Assembly: GCA_002483395.1 (NCBI GenBank)
Contig: DLHV01000049.1
Coordinates: 573-6,621 of the forward strand
DNA: 6,049 bases
Reading direction: 5' to 3'
From: Chloracidobacterium sp. UBA7659
GTDB taxonomy: Bacteria > Acidobacteriota > Blastocatellia > Pyrinomonadales > Pyrinomonadaceae
Shown here: positions 1-5,997 of the stretch, piece by piece
Position numbering within the stretch: position 1 is the first letter of the stretch
How the letters are laid out: each line of letters opens with the position of its first letter
Notes under the pieces: model-generated
The model's database searches: none
What the model saw: only the letters and a program-made list of their open reading frames with translations
What the model was told of the DNA's origin: nothing
Made by a program: the position numbers and the translations under genes

Positions 1-877
1 AATTCAATGGGTTGCGGATCTCGTGTGCGATCGCTGAGCCAAGCCGCCCGATCACGGCGCTCTTTTCGGCTTGCTGCAGTTGGGCTTGGAGTTCCTTTGA
101 TTTTTCCAGCTCGGCGGTCATTTCGTTGAAACGCTGGGCAAGCTGCCCCATTTCGTCGTTTCGACGTTCGTCGGAGACTCTAACGCTCAGGTCCCCATCG
201 GCCACACGCCGAGCAGCATTGGAGAGATTTGCGATGGGACGCGTAAAGCGCCATACAAGAAAAAACGTGATCAGTGTAGAGATTGAGAGAACTGCAAGGG
301 TAACGAGCAGAGGTTGGGCTGCCCGGCGTGTGGCTTCGCCGTGGTCGTTTTTGAGTATCACCATCACGTACCAGCGGCCTTTGCTTGTTTCGATCGGCAC
401 GACATGGGCCTCGTCATCGAGATCTTTGTTTTCCGGAGACTGCCTGTTCGGAAACTTCGACAAGTCGTCGCTCAGGCGTCTGCCCTCCATCAGCGGCGGC
501 AGGTCTGTCAGTTCGGAAAGTTGTCGGTAAACGATCTCCCCCGCGTCTCCGGTCGTCGGCAGGTAATCTTCATTGATGCTGTCCGATATCCGCCATTCAT
601 TGTCGATGATAATGATGTCCTTTATCCGCTCACGGTCATTATCGTCAAGAAATCGCTGACCCGGCTGTTCGACCAGATCCTTCACGCGGTCGTCACCGGT
701 GAGGCTGTACGCACCTACGGCGAAGCCCGAGACCACAGCCTGAGCCTGCTTGTCACGCAACTCTATATTTTCCTGCTGCGTCAGGTAATTCAGATAATAT
801 TGGACACCCAGCGTGGCTACGATCAGCAGTGCAAGGATCAGCAGAAGCCTGCCTCTGAATGTCTTAAAAAAGTTCAT
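1..877 (-). CDS. Sensor histidine kinase, N-terminal part (cut by window edge)
   Basis: A membrane-bound two-component kinase that would sense an extracytoplasmic signal and autophosphorylate on histidine before passing the phosphate to a response regulator. Reading leftward from ATG at 877-875, 292 codons stay open to the window edge. I see a first membrane helix at about residues 11-30 (LLLILALLIVATLG), an extracytoplasmic sensor region at about 31-187, a second helix at about 189-209, and a HAMP linker at about 210-262 with RPIANLSNAARRVADGDL and the later DEMGQLAQRFNEM. A short coiled coil leads into the dimerisation helix with the H-box AHEIRNPLN, whose phosphoacceptor is His285. The ATP-binding domain lies outside the window. 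An in-frame TAA directly precedes the ATG, so the start cannot lie further upstream; no good Shine-Dalgarno is visible. The sensor region resembles a Cache/PAS-like fold (WYVMVIL strand near its end), but the ligand cannot be told. The class call is firm; the partner regulator is not in view. Confidence 0.93.
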   Translation of the reverse strand, partial: MNFFKTFRGRLLLILALLIVATLGVQYYLNYLTQQENIELRDKQAQAVVSGFAVGAYSLTGDDRVKDLVEQPGQRFLDDNDRERIKDIIIIDNEWRISDSINEDYLPTTGDAGEIVYRQLSELTDLPPLMEGRRLSDDLSKFPNRQSPENKDLDDEAHVVPIETSKGRWYVMVILKNDHGEATRRAAQPLLVTLAVLSISTLITFFLVWRFTRPIANLSNAARRVADGDLSVRVSDERRNDEMGQLAQRFNEMTAELEKSKELQAQLQQAEKSAVIGRLGSAIAHEIRNPLN

Positions 878-1058
878 TTATTTTGAGTCTAAGTGAACGA
901 GCGTTTATTTTCCCTTGCACACTGGGCTGACTGAATGTTATATTCAGATTTAGCATTTTCGCACACTCTTGAACAAACAATTCAATTCGATCGGATAAAC
1001 GTTCCTGAGTCTCCTCACGTAAATAATCGAAATCTCTAGCTTGGCCGAGGTAAAACAT
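864..1058 (-). CDS. Possible small ORF of 64 residues upstream of the kinase (doubtful)
   Basis: An open minus-strand frame fills nearly the whole divergent intergenic region and ends 14 nt inside the kinase gene, an overlap that would allow translational coupling. From ATG at 1058-1056 it encodes 64 residues beginning MFYLGQARDFDYLREETQER, with an amphipathic-looking charged stretch but no recognised domain, signal peptide or membrane helix. The frame stays open further upstream to an ATG at 1139, but that would run 83 bases into the opposite transpeptidase gene. Its ATG shares the CATG at 1056-1059 with the start of that rightward gene, and no Shine-Dalgarno precedes it. It may equally be a chance open frame over control DNA. 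I do not recognise it. Confidence 0.2.
   Translation of the reverse strand: MFYLGQARDFDYLREETQERLSDRIELFVQECAKMLNLNITFSQPSVQGKINARSLRLKINELF
915..944 (+). promoter_or_regulatory. Candidate sigma70-type promoter for the transpeptidase gene
   Basis: TTGCAC at 915-920 and TATATT at 939-944 are separated by 18 bases and point toward the gene starting at 1057. Transcription would begin near 951 and give a leader of about 105 nt. The match is moderate and was judged by eye. It would lie inside the doubtful minus-strand small ORF. Confidence 0.35.
931..947. promoter_or_regulatory. 17-bp perfect inverted repeat, operator-like
   Basis: CTGAAT and ATTCAG form a perfect dyad around the five-base centre GTTAT, in the DNA between the divergent kinase and transpeptidase genes. 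It overlaps the candidate -10 at 939-944, which is where a dimeric repressor would bind. The regulator is unknown. A chance dyad of this size is possible, so the functional reading is inference. Confidence 0.35.
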
Positions 1059-2724
1059 GAAGTTAATGTGTTCCGAGAAGCGTCTGAATAAGATTTTTTT
1101 TCCGTTTTTGTTGGTGATCTGCCTCTTTTCATTAGGCATCGGCGCTCAGACTAAGAAAGCGTCGTCAGCCAAAAAAACCGTCACTAAGAAGAACGAAAAG
1201 CAGGCTAAGGATGCCAGGAAAGATTCGCGCAAAGATTCGGCGAAAAATAAATCAGCGTCTAGAGACTCGAAAAAATCAAAGTCTTCGGCTAAAAATAAAG
1301 AAACCGCAAAGCGAAACGACGCGAAACGCGACAAGCTGACCGCTAAGGAAAAGGCCCGCAACAAAGATTCTAAGAAAAAGCTGGATCCGAAAAAGCAGGC
1401 TGAAGCACGAAGGGCCGAAGCCGCCCGAAAACGTGCTGAAGAAGAACGCCGCCAGGCCGCCTTGGCCGAGCAACGCCGCCGCGAACAACTCGCCCGCGAA
1501 GCCCGTGAACGCAGGCTCGCCTTCGAACGCGGCCTCCGCACTGAAACCGTAAGAAATATCGAAAACGACCGAACCGATGGCGAAGACCTCCAGGTCCGCC
1601 AGGCTGCCGTCAACGCCCTTGGTTCGCACGCCGGTACTATCGTTGTGATGGAAGCCCAGACGGGCAAAGTCCTCACGATTGTCAATCAGGATTGGGCGAT
1701 CCGCAACAGCTTCAAGCCTTGCTCGACAATAAAGCTTGTAACCGGAGTCGCCGGGCTGAACGAAAACGTCATCAATGAAGAAGGCGGCATCGGTGAGACG
1801 ACATCCGGATTAAAATTGGACGCGGCCCTTGCTCGTTCTAATAATGGGTATTTTCAGCGTGTCGGTGTTAATGTCGGCAGCAGCAAGATGGTCGATTACG
1901 CCAGGAAACTGGGCCTTGGTGAACAGACGGGCATCAACGCGGATGGTGAAACAGCCGGAAGGGTCCCGAACGGCAACAGCAATCCCCGTATTTATTCGCA
2001 TGGTGACGATTTCGAGGTCACGCCTCTCCAATTGGCAGTTCTTGTTTCGGCCGTCTCAAATGGCGGTAAGAAGGTTGTTCCCCAAATACCGATTCCCCGC
2101 GTCGAGCGAACAAATTTCAGGAGCAAAACCGGCGGTAGATTGGACTTGCCAAAACAAAGTTTTGAAGGCGTTTTACCTGGAATGCTTGGAGCCGCCGAAT
2201 ACGGCACCGCTCGTCGCGGCGTCGATTCGACAATGGGCGTGGCCGGAAAGACCGGTTCGTGCATTGGAAAGGGATCGTGGGTCGGCCTTTTCGCCTCGGT
2301 CGCTCCGGTCGAAGATCCGAAATACTCGGTTGTCGTGATTACCCGCGGCCAGAGCGAGCGGGGCAAATACGCCGCCGCGATTGCCGGGCAGGTTTATCAG
2401 GCGCTGCGGTCGCGGATCACGCGCAATTTCGACAACGAATGGGCCCGGAGAAATCTGAAACCTCGTGCAGAGGATTCTCAGACGGCGGAACGTTCCGACG
2501 AAGACGAGGAAGGTTTTGATGAAGCCGAAGCAAATGATAGTGTCGAACGGTCTGTTGTCGGCGGAACCCGCTCAGTTCAGGTTGCTACTCAGCCGGTCGT
2601 GAAAAAAATGGTCCAAAAAACCGGGCAGTCCAAGCCCGTGTTCCCACCGGTTGTGATAACTTTCGATAGGAGCGGAGCTGAAAAAAGCACCGAAAAGAAA
2701 CGGCCCCGCGTCGTGAAAAACTAA
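1057..2724 (+). CDS. Exported penicillin-binding transpeptidase-domain protein with long Lys/Arg-rich linker
   Basis: A likely periplasmic D,D-transpeptidase-type enzyme (acyl-serine, penicillin-binding fold) acting on peptidoglycan stem peptides. The start ATG follows GAGG at 1047-1050 with six bases of spacing. Residues 1-30 form a signal peptide or membrane anchor (IFFPFLLVICLFSLGIGA, possible cut before Gln31). Residues 31-165 are low-complexity, rich in Lys, Arg, Ala and Ser, and turn into a probable coiled coil of AEAARKRAEEERRQ type. Residues 190-455 match the transpeptidase core: GTIVVMEAQTGKVL; catalytic motif STIK with Ser223 and Lys226; SNN at 261-263; VTPLQLAVLVSAVSNGG at 321-337; EYGTARRG; and KTG at 398-400. 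An acidic patch (481-494) and a basic tail follow. There is no glycosyltransferase domain and no usual class B N-terminal module, so the core is compact. Cys222 and Cys402, the only cysteines of the mature protein, lie beside STIK and KTG. A beta-lactam-sensing or inactive role cannot be excluded, although all catalytic residues are present. Confidence 0.9.
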   Translation: MKLMCSEKRLNKIFFPFLLVICLFSLGIGAQTKKASSAKKTVTKKNEKQAKDARKDSRKDSAKNKSASRDSKKSKSSAKNKETAKRNDAKRDKLTAKEKARNKDSKKKLDPKKQAEARRAEAARKRAEEERRQAALAEQRRREQLAREARERRLAFERGLRTETVRNIENDRTDGEDLQVRQAAVNALGSHAGTIVVMEAQTGKVLTIVNQDWAIRNSFKPCSTIKLVTGVAGLNENVINEEGGIGETTSGLKLDAALARSNNGYFQRVGVNVGSSKMVDYARKLGLGEQTGINADGETAGRVPNGNSNPRIYSHGDDFEVTPLQLAVLVSAVSNGGKKVVPQIPIPRVERTNFRSKTGGRLDLPKQSFEGVLPGMLGAAEYGTARRGVDSTMGVAGKTGSCIGKGSWVGLFASVAPVEDPKYSVVVITRGQSERGKYAAAIAGQVYQALRSRITRNFDNEWARRNLKPRAEDSQTAERSDEDEEGFDEAEANDSVERSVVGGTRSVQVATQPVVKKMVQKTGQSKPVFPPVVITFDRSGAEKSTEKKRPRVVKN

Positions 2725-2758
2725 CTAAATAACGGCCTTGTGGCTGTTCGACCCATCA

Positions 2759-2810
2759 AAAAACACCGTAACATTCCAGAGAGCAGGAATGTTTCAGTGT
2801 TTTTGTTGTT
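2759..2810 (+). terminator. Hairpin terminator after the transpeptidase gene
   Basis: AAAAACAC (2759-2766) pairs with GTGTTTTT (2797-2804), and ACATTCC (2771-2777) pairs with GGAATGT (2786-2792). A 4x4 internal loop separates the two helices and the apical loop has eight bases. A T-rich run ends the structure. It starts 34 bases after the stop codon, so the transpeptidase message probably ends here and the next gene has its own promoter. The A/T-rich outer stem would also work from the other strand, but no leftward gene reaches it. Confidence 0.65.
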
Positions 2811-2867
2811 TCCGCAGGGTTTTTAGCTTGACACAACGGCGAATCTTGCGTGATTATTTACCTTTCC

Positions 2868-2923
2868 AAATATTGCAGCCTGCGGTTATAATATTCGGCA
2901 ACTCAAGCAATTTTAGCCTGAAA
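2868..2923 (+). repeat. 56-bp identical upstream element, copy 1
   Basis: Every base matches 4410-4465, and the copies sit at nearly the same distance from their start codons (117 and 119 bases between element end and ATG). It contains TATAAT at 2887-2892, a plausible -10 that would give a leader of about 140 nt. No good -35 lies 16-18 bases upstream (TTTCCA here, no match in copy 2). It also contains the short dyad GCAG-C-CTGC and two AGCCTG words 38 bases apart (2877 and 2915). The likeliest reading is promoter plus transcript start under shared control; the promoter role is inference. Confidence 0.8.
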
Positions 2924-3026
2924 TTTTGCAATAAATCTTTTGCAATGCATCAGAACCATTGCAGATCGGATGATGTATTTTTTTCGACAACTCGATATAG
3001 AAAATACTTTGCATTTAGTGCCGCTT

Positions 3027-3031
3027 GGAGG
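3027..3031 (+). promoter_or_regulatory. Shine-Dalgarno GGAGG that fixes the start of paralogue 1
   Basis: GGAGG lies eight bases before ATG 3040. A TTG at 3025 in the same frame would add five residues (MEVGL) and place the ribosome site inside the gene, so ATG 3040 is the start. The second paralogue has the same arrangement (GGAGG at 4572-4576, ATG 4584) and begins with the matching residues MK(S/T)I. Confidence 0.9.
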
Positions 3032-3039
3032 TAGGTTTA

Positions 3040-4311
3040 ATGAAATCGATTTATAGGTTTTTGAGTTTTGGAGCTGTCCTTACGGCATTTGCCGCATTAG
3101 GCACAACTGCGAGTTATGCTCAGGATCGGTGCGGAGATACGGACGCGATCACCGCCACGGATGCAAAGGTTCGCGAAAACTACCTGAAGCCCGAAACGCG
3201 CAAGGTCGCGCTAGAGGCAGGTAAGGAGTACATCGCGAAATACGGTGAATGCGAGGCGTCGAAGGGCTTTGTTGCATGGCTCAAACCTCTGATCCCTGAT
3301 TGGGAAAAAAAGGTGAAAGATCGCGAGGAGTACTTATGGGCAAAGGAGCGCATGGCGAAGTTTGACAACGGAATTCAGAACGGAAAATTTGACGATTCGT
3401 ATGCTGCCGGTGCTGAGCTGCTGTCAAAATACCCAAATAACATGAATTTCATCCTTCCGCTTGGCCTGATCGGTTTGTACGAATCGTACAAAAATAATTA
3501 CAAGTATAATGATGACTCGATTCGTTATGCGAAAATGGCGATCACCAAATTCAAAGCCGGCGGGGTTGAGCCGAAAAAAGACAAAGATGGAAAGCTCATT
3601 CTGGACAAGACGGACAAAGAAATCTACGGCACGTATCAGTTTGAACGAAACAAAGATGAGGCCTTAAGCGAGCTGAATTATGCTCTCGCCTTCATAAACT
3701 ACTACGCGAAGAAGGATAAAAAGGCTGCGTTACCGTATTACTACGAGGTAACCCAAATGCCCGGTGTCTACAAAGACGAGCCACGCCTTTATGTTACTCT
3801 TGGCTCGTTTTACGGTGACGAGTCAGCTCCGATCGGAAAAGAGATCGTTGCATTAATCGAGAAACAGAAGGCAGCCCCGACGGACGAGGAAAAACAAAAG
3901 CTTGATGTCGAGATCAAGGCTAAAGTTGCTCTTTACAATGGTTATACAGAGCGAGCGCTTGATGCTTTTGGGCGTGCCTATAAGGTTGCGGATGAAAAGG
4001 TCGCTTCGGAGAAAAAACTTAAGGACGACGTTTACAAAATGCTTCAGGGTCTTTACGAACAACGGTTTGAAAAGAAGGACGGCCTTAACGCTTATGTTGC
4101 GACTTCGACAAGCAAGCCTTTGCCGAATCCGACCAGCGAGGTAACACCGATCTCGGATCCTGAGCCGGCAAAGACAACTACAGCGGGCACAAGCGTACAG
4201 GCCCCAACAAAGCTTGCAAACGGTATATCGACCCCGGCAGCAACGAAGCCTGCGGCAACTAACGGAAAGGCGGCCACAGCGACAAAACCGGCTGCGAAGC
4301 CGAGACGTTAG
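3040..4311 (+). CDS. Exported TPR-like repeat protein of unknown function, paralogue 1 (423 aa)
   Basis: Not recognised as a named family. Residues 1-27 are a classical signal peptide ending ASYA before Gln28, so the protein leaves the cytoplasm. The mature part, to about residue 355, appears almost wholly helical, with TPR-like helix pairs such as ELNYALAFINYYAKKDKKAA (211-230) and NGYTERALDAFGRAYKVA (300-317). TPR-type folds usually bind other proteins. Only two cysteines occur, Cys31 and Cys71, at positions kept in the neighbouring paralogue, which suggests a disulphide. Residues 362-377 are PNPTSEVTPISDPEPA, identical in the paralogue. The last 46 residues are disordered Thr/Ala/Pro/Lys-rich sequence ending KPRR, possibly for contact with the cell wall or other acidic polymers (inference). 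No lipobox, enzyme motif or membrane helix beyond the signal is visible. It appears to be transcribed alone, with its own upstream element and terminator. Confidence 0.92.
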   Translation: MKSIYRFLSFGAVLTAFAALGTTASYAQDRCGDTDAITATDAKVRENYLKPETRKVALEAGKEYIAKYGECEASKGFVAWLKPLIPDWEKKVKDREEYLWAKERMAKFDNGIQNGKFDDSYAAGAELLSKYPNNMNFILPLGLIGLYESYKNNYKYNDDSIRYAKMAITKFKAGGVEPKKDKDGKLILDKTDKEIYGTYQFERNKDEALSELNYALAFINYYAKKDKKAALPYYYEVTQMPGVYKDEPRLYVTLGSFYGDESAPIGKEIVALIEKQKAAPTDEEKQKLDVEIKAKVALYNGYTERALDAFGRAYKVADEKVASEKKLKDDVYKMLQGLYEQRFEKKDGLNAYVATSTSKPLPNPTSEVTPISDPEPAKTTTAGTSVQAPTKLANGISTPAATKPAATNGKAATATKPAAKPRR

Positions 4312-4337
4312 TCGTTCGAACAAAGATCTAAAAATCG

Positions 4338-4376
4338 GCTAGGCGGTTTGTTTATGAACACCGGGCTTCCTTTTTT
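4338..4376 (+). terminator. Terminator of paralogue 1, altered stem
   Basis: This aligns base for base with the strong hairpin after paralogue 2, but the matching stem here has two mismatches (A4341/G4363 and C4344/A4360) and one G-T pair. A shifted pairing, CGGT (4344-4347) with ACCG (4360-4363) and GTT with AAC around the loop TATG, could restore a bulged seven-pair stem. The T run at 4371-4376 is intact. It probably terminates, but less efficiently than its sister. Confidence 0.55.
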
Positions 4377-4409
4377 GACGCAATTTTCATGAAGTTGTTC
4401 GTACCTAAT

Positions 4410-4465
4410 AAATATTGCAGCCTGCGGTTATAATATTCGGCAACTCAAGCAATTTTAGCCTGAAA
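4410..4465 (+). repeat. 56-bp identical upstream element, copy 2
   Basis: Identical to 2868-2923, with the -10-like TATAAT at 4429-4434 and a predicted leader of about 143 nt. Flanking bases differ on both sides, so the identity has sharp limits. It starts at the junction of the two tandem units, shortly after the terminator of paralogue 1. Confidence 0.8.
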
Positions 4466-4583
4466 GTCTTGCAACTATTTTTTTTAGCGATACATCTGAA
4501 TCAACGCAAATCCGATGTTGCTTTTTTCGGATCGCCAGGTTTAACAGTTTAGTCACGATTTAGTACCGGTTGGAGGAAGATTA

Positions 4584-5930
4584 ATGAAAACGATTTTTAG
4601 ATTTTTGAGTTTGGGCGCTGTCCTGACAGCATTTGTCACGGTCGGAGCAACCGCTAGCTTTGCACAAGAGGCATGCGCCGATGTAGATGGCCAGACGGCT
4701 CTCTACACGAAGTTTACGGAACTTTATCCGAAAACGGCGATCGCCGACCGCGAGGCGACGATCGAAACCGGTAAGCAGTTTCTCGAAAAATACGGTAGCT
4801 GTGATGCGGTTAAGGAACAGGCAGACTATTTGAAGGCGGCAATCCCCAAGTTGGAGGAGACTCTTAAGAGAATCAAGGACGGGATCGAAAGGAAAAAGCG
4901 GTTTGACCGGTTCGACGCCGGCATAAAATCGGATAATGCTGATGAAATATATGCAGCTGGTAAAGAGATCCTTGCCTTCACGCCCGACAACCTGAATATT
5001 ATTTTTCCAATGGGTGTCGTCGGAATGTACCAGTCTAGTAAGGACAATAATTACAAATACGCAGATGACGGTATTCGGTACGCCAACATGGCGCTTTCCA
5101 AAATTAAGAGCGGTGCAGAGTTTACCAAAAAGAATGACAAAGGGGTCCCAACAGTAGGTGCCTTGAAGTACGAGTACGCGAAGCAGGAAGCGATCGACGA
5201 ATTAACGTACTCCCTTGCTTATCTTAATTACTATGGAAAGAAAGACAAGAAAACCGCGCTTCCGTTCTATTACGAACTGTCGCAGTCGGCGGGTAGATAT
5301 AAGTCTGACCCTCGTATTTACGGAACGATCGGAGATTATTACGTAGAACAAGGCGCTCCGATCGGCGAACAAATTGCCGTTGAAATTGCGGCCCGCAAAC
5401 CGGACGACACGGCTGAAGTCCTCGCGCAAAAGGAAGCGTCGATCAAAGCAAAGGTAGCTATGTTTAACGGCTATACTGAGCGGGCACTCGATGCCTACAG
5501 CCGGGCTCACAAGGTTGCGTCGGACACCACGCCGGCAGGCAAGGCTTACAAGGACAACTTATTTAAGATAATTCAGAGCCTGTACAAGCGTCGTTTTGAC
5601 AAGGATGCCGGTCTTGATGCATATATAGCGACCACGCTTGCAAAGCCATTTCCAAATCCGACTTCGGAAGTTACGCCGATATCGGATCCTGAGCCGGCAA
5701 CAACAACGACAACAACCAATACCACCGTTCAACCGACCAAGCCTGCCACGACCGGTCAGCCGGCAAAGACCGCCCCTGCCGCAGTGGTTACCAAACCGGT
5801 TTCGGATTCGACGCCAAAGGCATCGACCGATGCTGGGAATCCGGCAAAAACACCGGCGGCATCGACTGTTTCGATGAAGGCAAAGCCGGTGGTGAAAAAG
5901 CCTGTCGCCAGGAAGAAGGGAAGGGGTTAA
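4584..5930 (+). CDS. Exported TPR-like repeat protein of unknown function, paralogue 2 (448 aa)
   Basis: Sister of the preceding gene with about half of its residues identical by eye; not recognised as a named family. ATG 4584 follows GGAGG (4572-4576) by seven bases. The signal peptide covers residues 1-27 (ASFA before Gln28). The best-conserved blocks are the signal peptide (about two thirds identical), the helical segment LNYYGKKDKKTALPFYYE (214-231) and IKAKVAMFNGYTERALDAYS (287-306). Cys31 and Cys73, the only cysteines, correspond to Cys31 and Cys71 of the sister. PNPTSEVTPISDPEPA recurs at 357-372. The tail (373-448) is about 30 residues longer than in the sister; it opens with a run of Thr, is rich in Pro, Ala and Lys, and ends strongly basic (KKPVARKKGRG). 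Upstream element, leader and terminator belong to the same duplicated unit. A scaffold or binding role in the periplasm is likely, and the ligand is unknown. Confidence 0.92.
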   Translation: MKTIFRFLSLGAVLTAFVTVGATASFAQEACADVDGQTALYTKFTELYPKTAIADREATIETGKQFLEKYGSCDAVKEQADYLKAAIPKLEETLKRIKDGIERKKRFDRFDAGIKSDNADEIYAAGKEILAFTPDNLNIIFPMGVVGMYQSSKDNNYKYADDGIRYANMALSKIKSGAEFTKKNDKGVPTVGALKYEYAKQEAIDELTYSLAYLNYYGKKDKKTALPFYYELSQSAGRYKSDPRIYGTIGDYYVEQGAPIGEQIAVEIAARKPDDTAEVLAQKEASIKAKVAMFNGYTERALDAYSRAHKVASDTTPAGKAYKDNLFKIIQSLYKRRFDKDAGLDAYIATTLAKPFPNPTSEVTPISDPEPATTTTTTNTTVQPTKPATTGQPAKTAPAAVVTKPVSDSTPKASTDAGNPAKTPAASTVSMKAKPVVKKPVARKKGRG

Positions 5931-5958
5931 ACTCCGTTACGTGAAAATCTAAAAATCG

Positions 5959-5997
5959 GCCGGGCGCTTTGTTTATCAACGCCCGGCTTTCTTTTTT
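5959..5997 (+). terminator. Strong rho-independent terminator after paralogue 2
   Basis: GCCGGGCG (5959-5966) pairs perfectly with CGCCCGGC (5980-5987) across a 13-base loop, and TTTCTTTTTT follows immediately. It begins 28 bases after the stop codon and aligns with the altered hairpin at 4338-4376. Confidence 0.9.

Larger units (their letters stand above)
2725..3039. other. Intergenic region between the transpeptidase gene and the first paralogue
   Basis: This stretch holds the transpeptidase terminator (2759-2810), a lone consensus TTGACA (2828-2833), the first 56-bp element (2868-2923) and a leader ending in the GGAGG site at 3027-3031. The leader contains the 9-base direct repeat TTTTGCAAT at 2924-2932 and 2938-2946, and a 6-base dyad TGCAAT/ATTGCA at 2941-2946 and 2958-2963. 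A frame open across 2738-3034 has no ribosome site or protein-like composition and crosses the terminator, so I do not count it as a gene. Confidence 0.7.
2868..4409 (+). repeat. Tandem gene unit 1 (element, gene, terminator)
   Basis: The unit runs from the first base of the 56-bp element to the base before the second copy, 1542 bp. It corresponds part for part to the following unit: element, leader, signal-peptide gene, terminator and a post-terminator spacer with shared words such as TTCAT, TTGT and AATAT. This supports direct duplication of a complete transcription unit. Confidence 0.75.
4312..4583. other. Intergenic region between the two paralogues
   Basis: It contains the terminator of paralogue 1, the second 56-bp element and the leader of paralogue 2. 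The leader aligns loosely with that of paralogue 1, sharing blocks around a poly-T run and the final TTTAGT-CCG-TTGGAGG. It also contains ATCCGA (4510-4515) and TCGGAT (4527-4532), a 6-bp dyad with an 11-base loop that is not preserved in the first leader. No gene is visible here. Confidence 0.7.

Noticed and set aside
12..886. Rightward open frames across the left end
   Set aside because: They lie antisense to the kinase, whose frame shows membrane helices, HAMP and an H-box; the rightward translations show no domain.
1108..1125. Lipobox at LLVIC in the transpeptidase signal region
   Set aside because: The residue before Cys22 is Ile, not Gly, Ala or Ser, and the hydrophobic core continues after it, so a lipoprotein signal is not supported.
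1146..1685. Long leftward frames opposite the Lys-rich linker
   Set aside because: They arise from the biased codons of the linker on the other strand (Phe/Leu/Ser/Arg-rich translation) and have no supported start.
2828..2856. Consensus TTGACA as -35 of a promoter for paralogue 1
   Set aside because: Only a poor -10 (GATTAT) lies 18 bases downstream, and no counterpart sits at the same place before paralogue 2, so I did not list it as a promoter.
2738..3034. Rightward open frame of about 98 codons between the transpeptidase and the first paralogue
   Set aside because: It lacks a ribosome site, crosses the terminator hairpin and the 56-bp element, and reads as non-protein-like composition.
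3025..3039. TTG start for paralogue 1, five residues upstream of the ATG
   Set aside because: It would overlap the GGAGG site and spoil the signal-peptide alignment with paralogue 2.
2868..4465. 56-bp repeats as insertion-sequence ends or a CRISPR array
   Set aside because: There are only two copies 1.5 kb apart, with no terminal inverted repeats, target duplication, transposase or regular short spacers.
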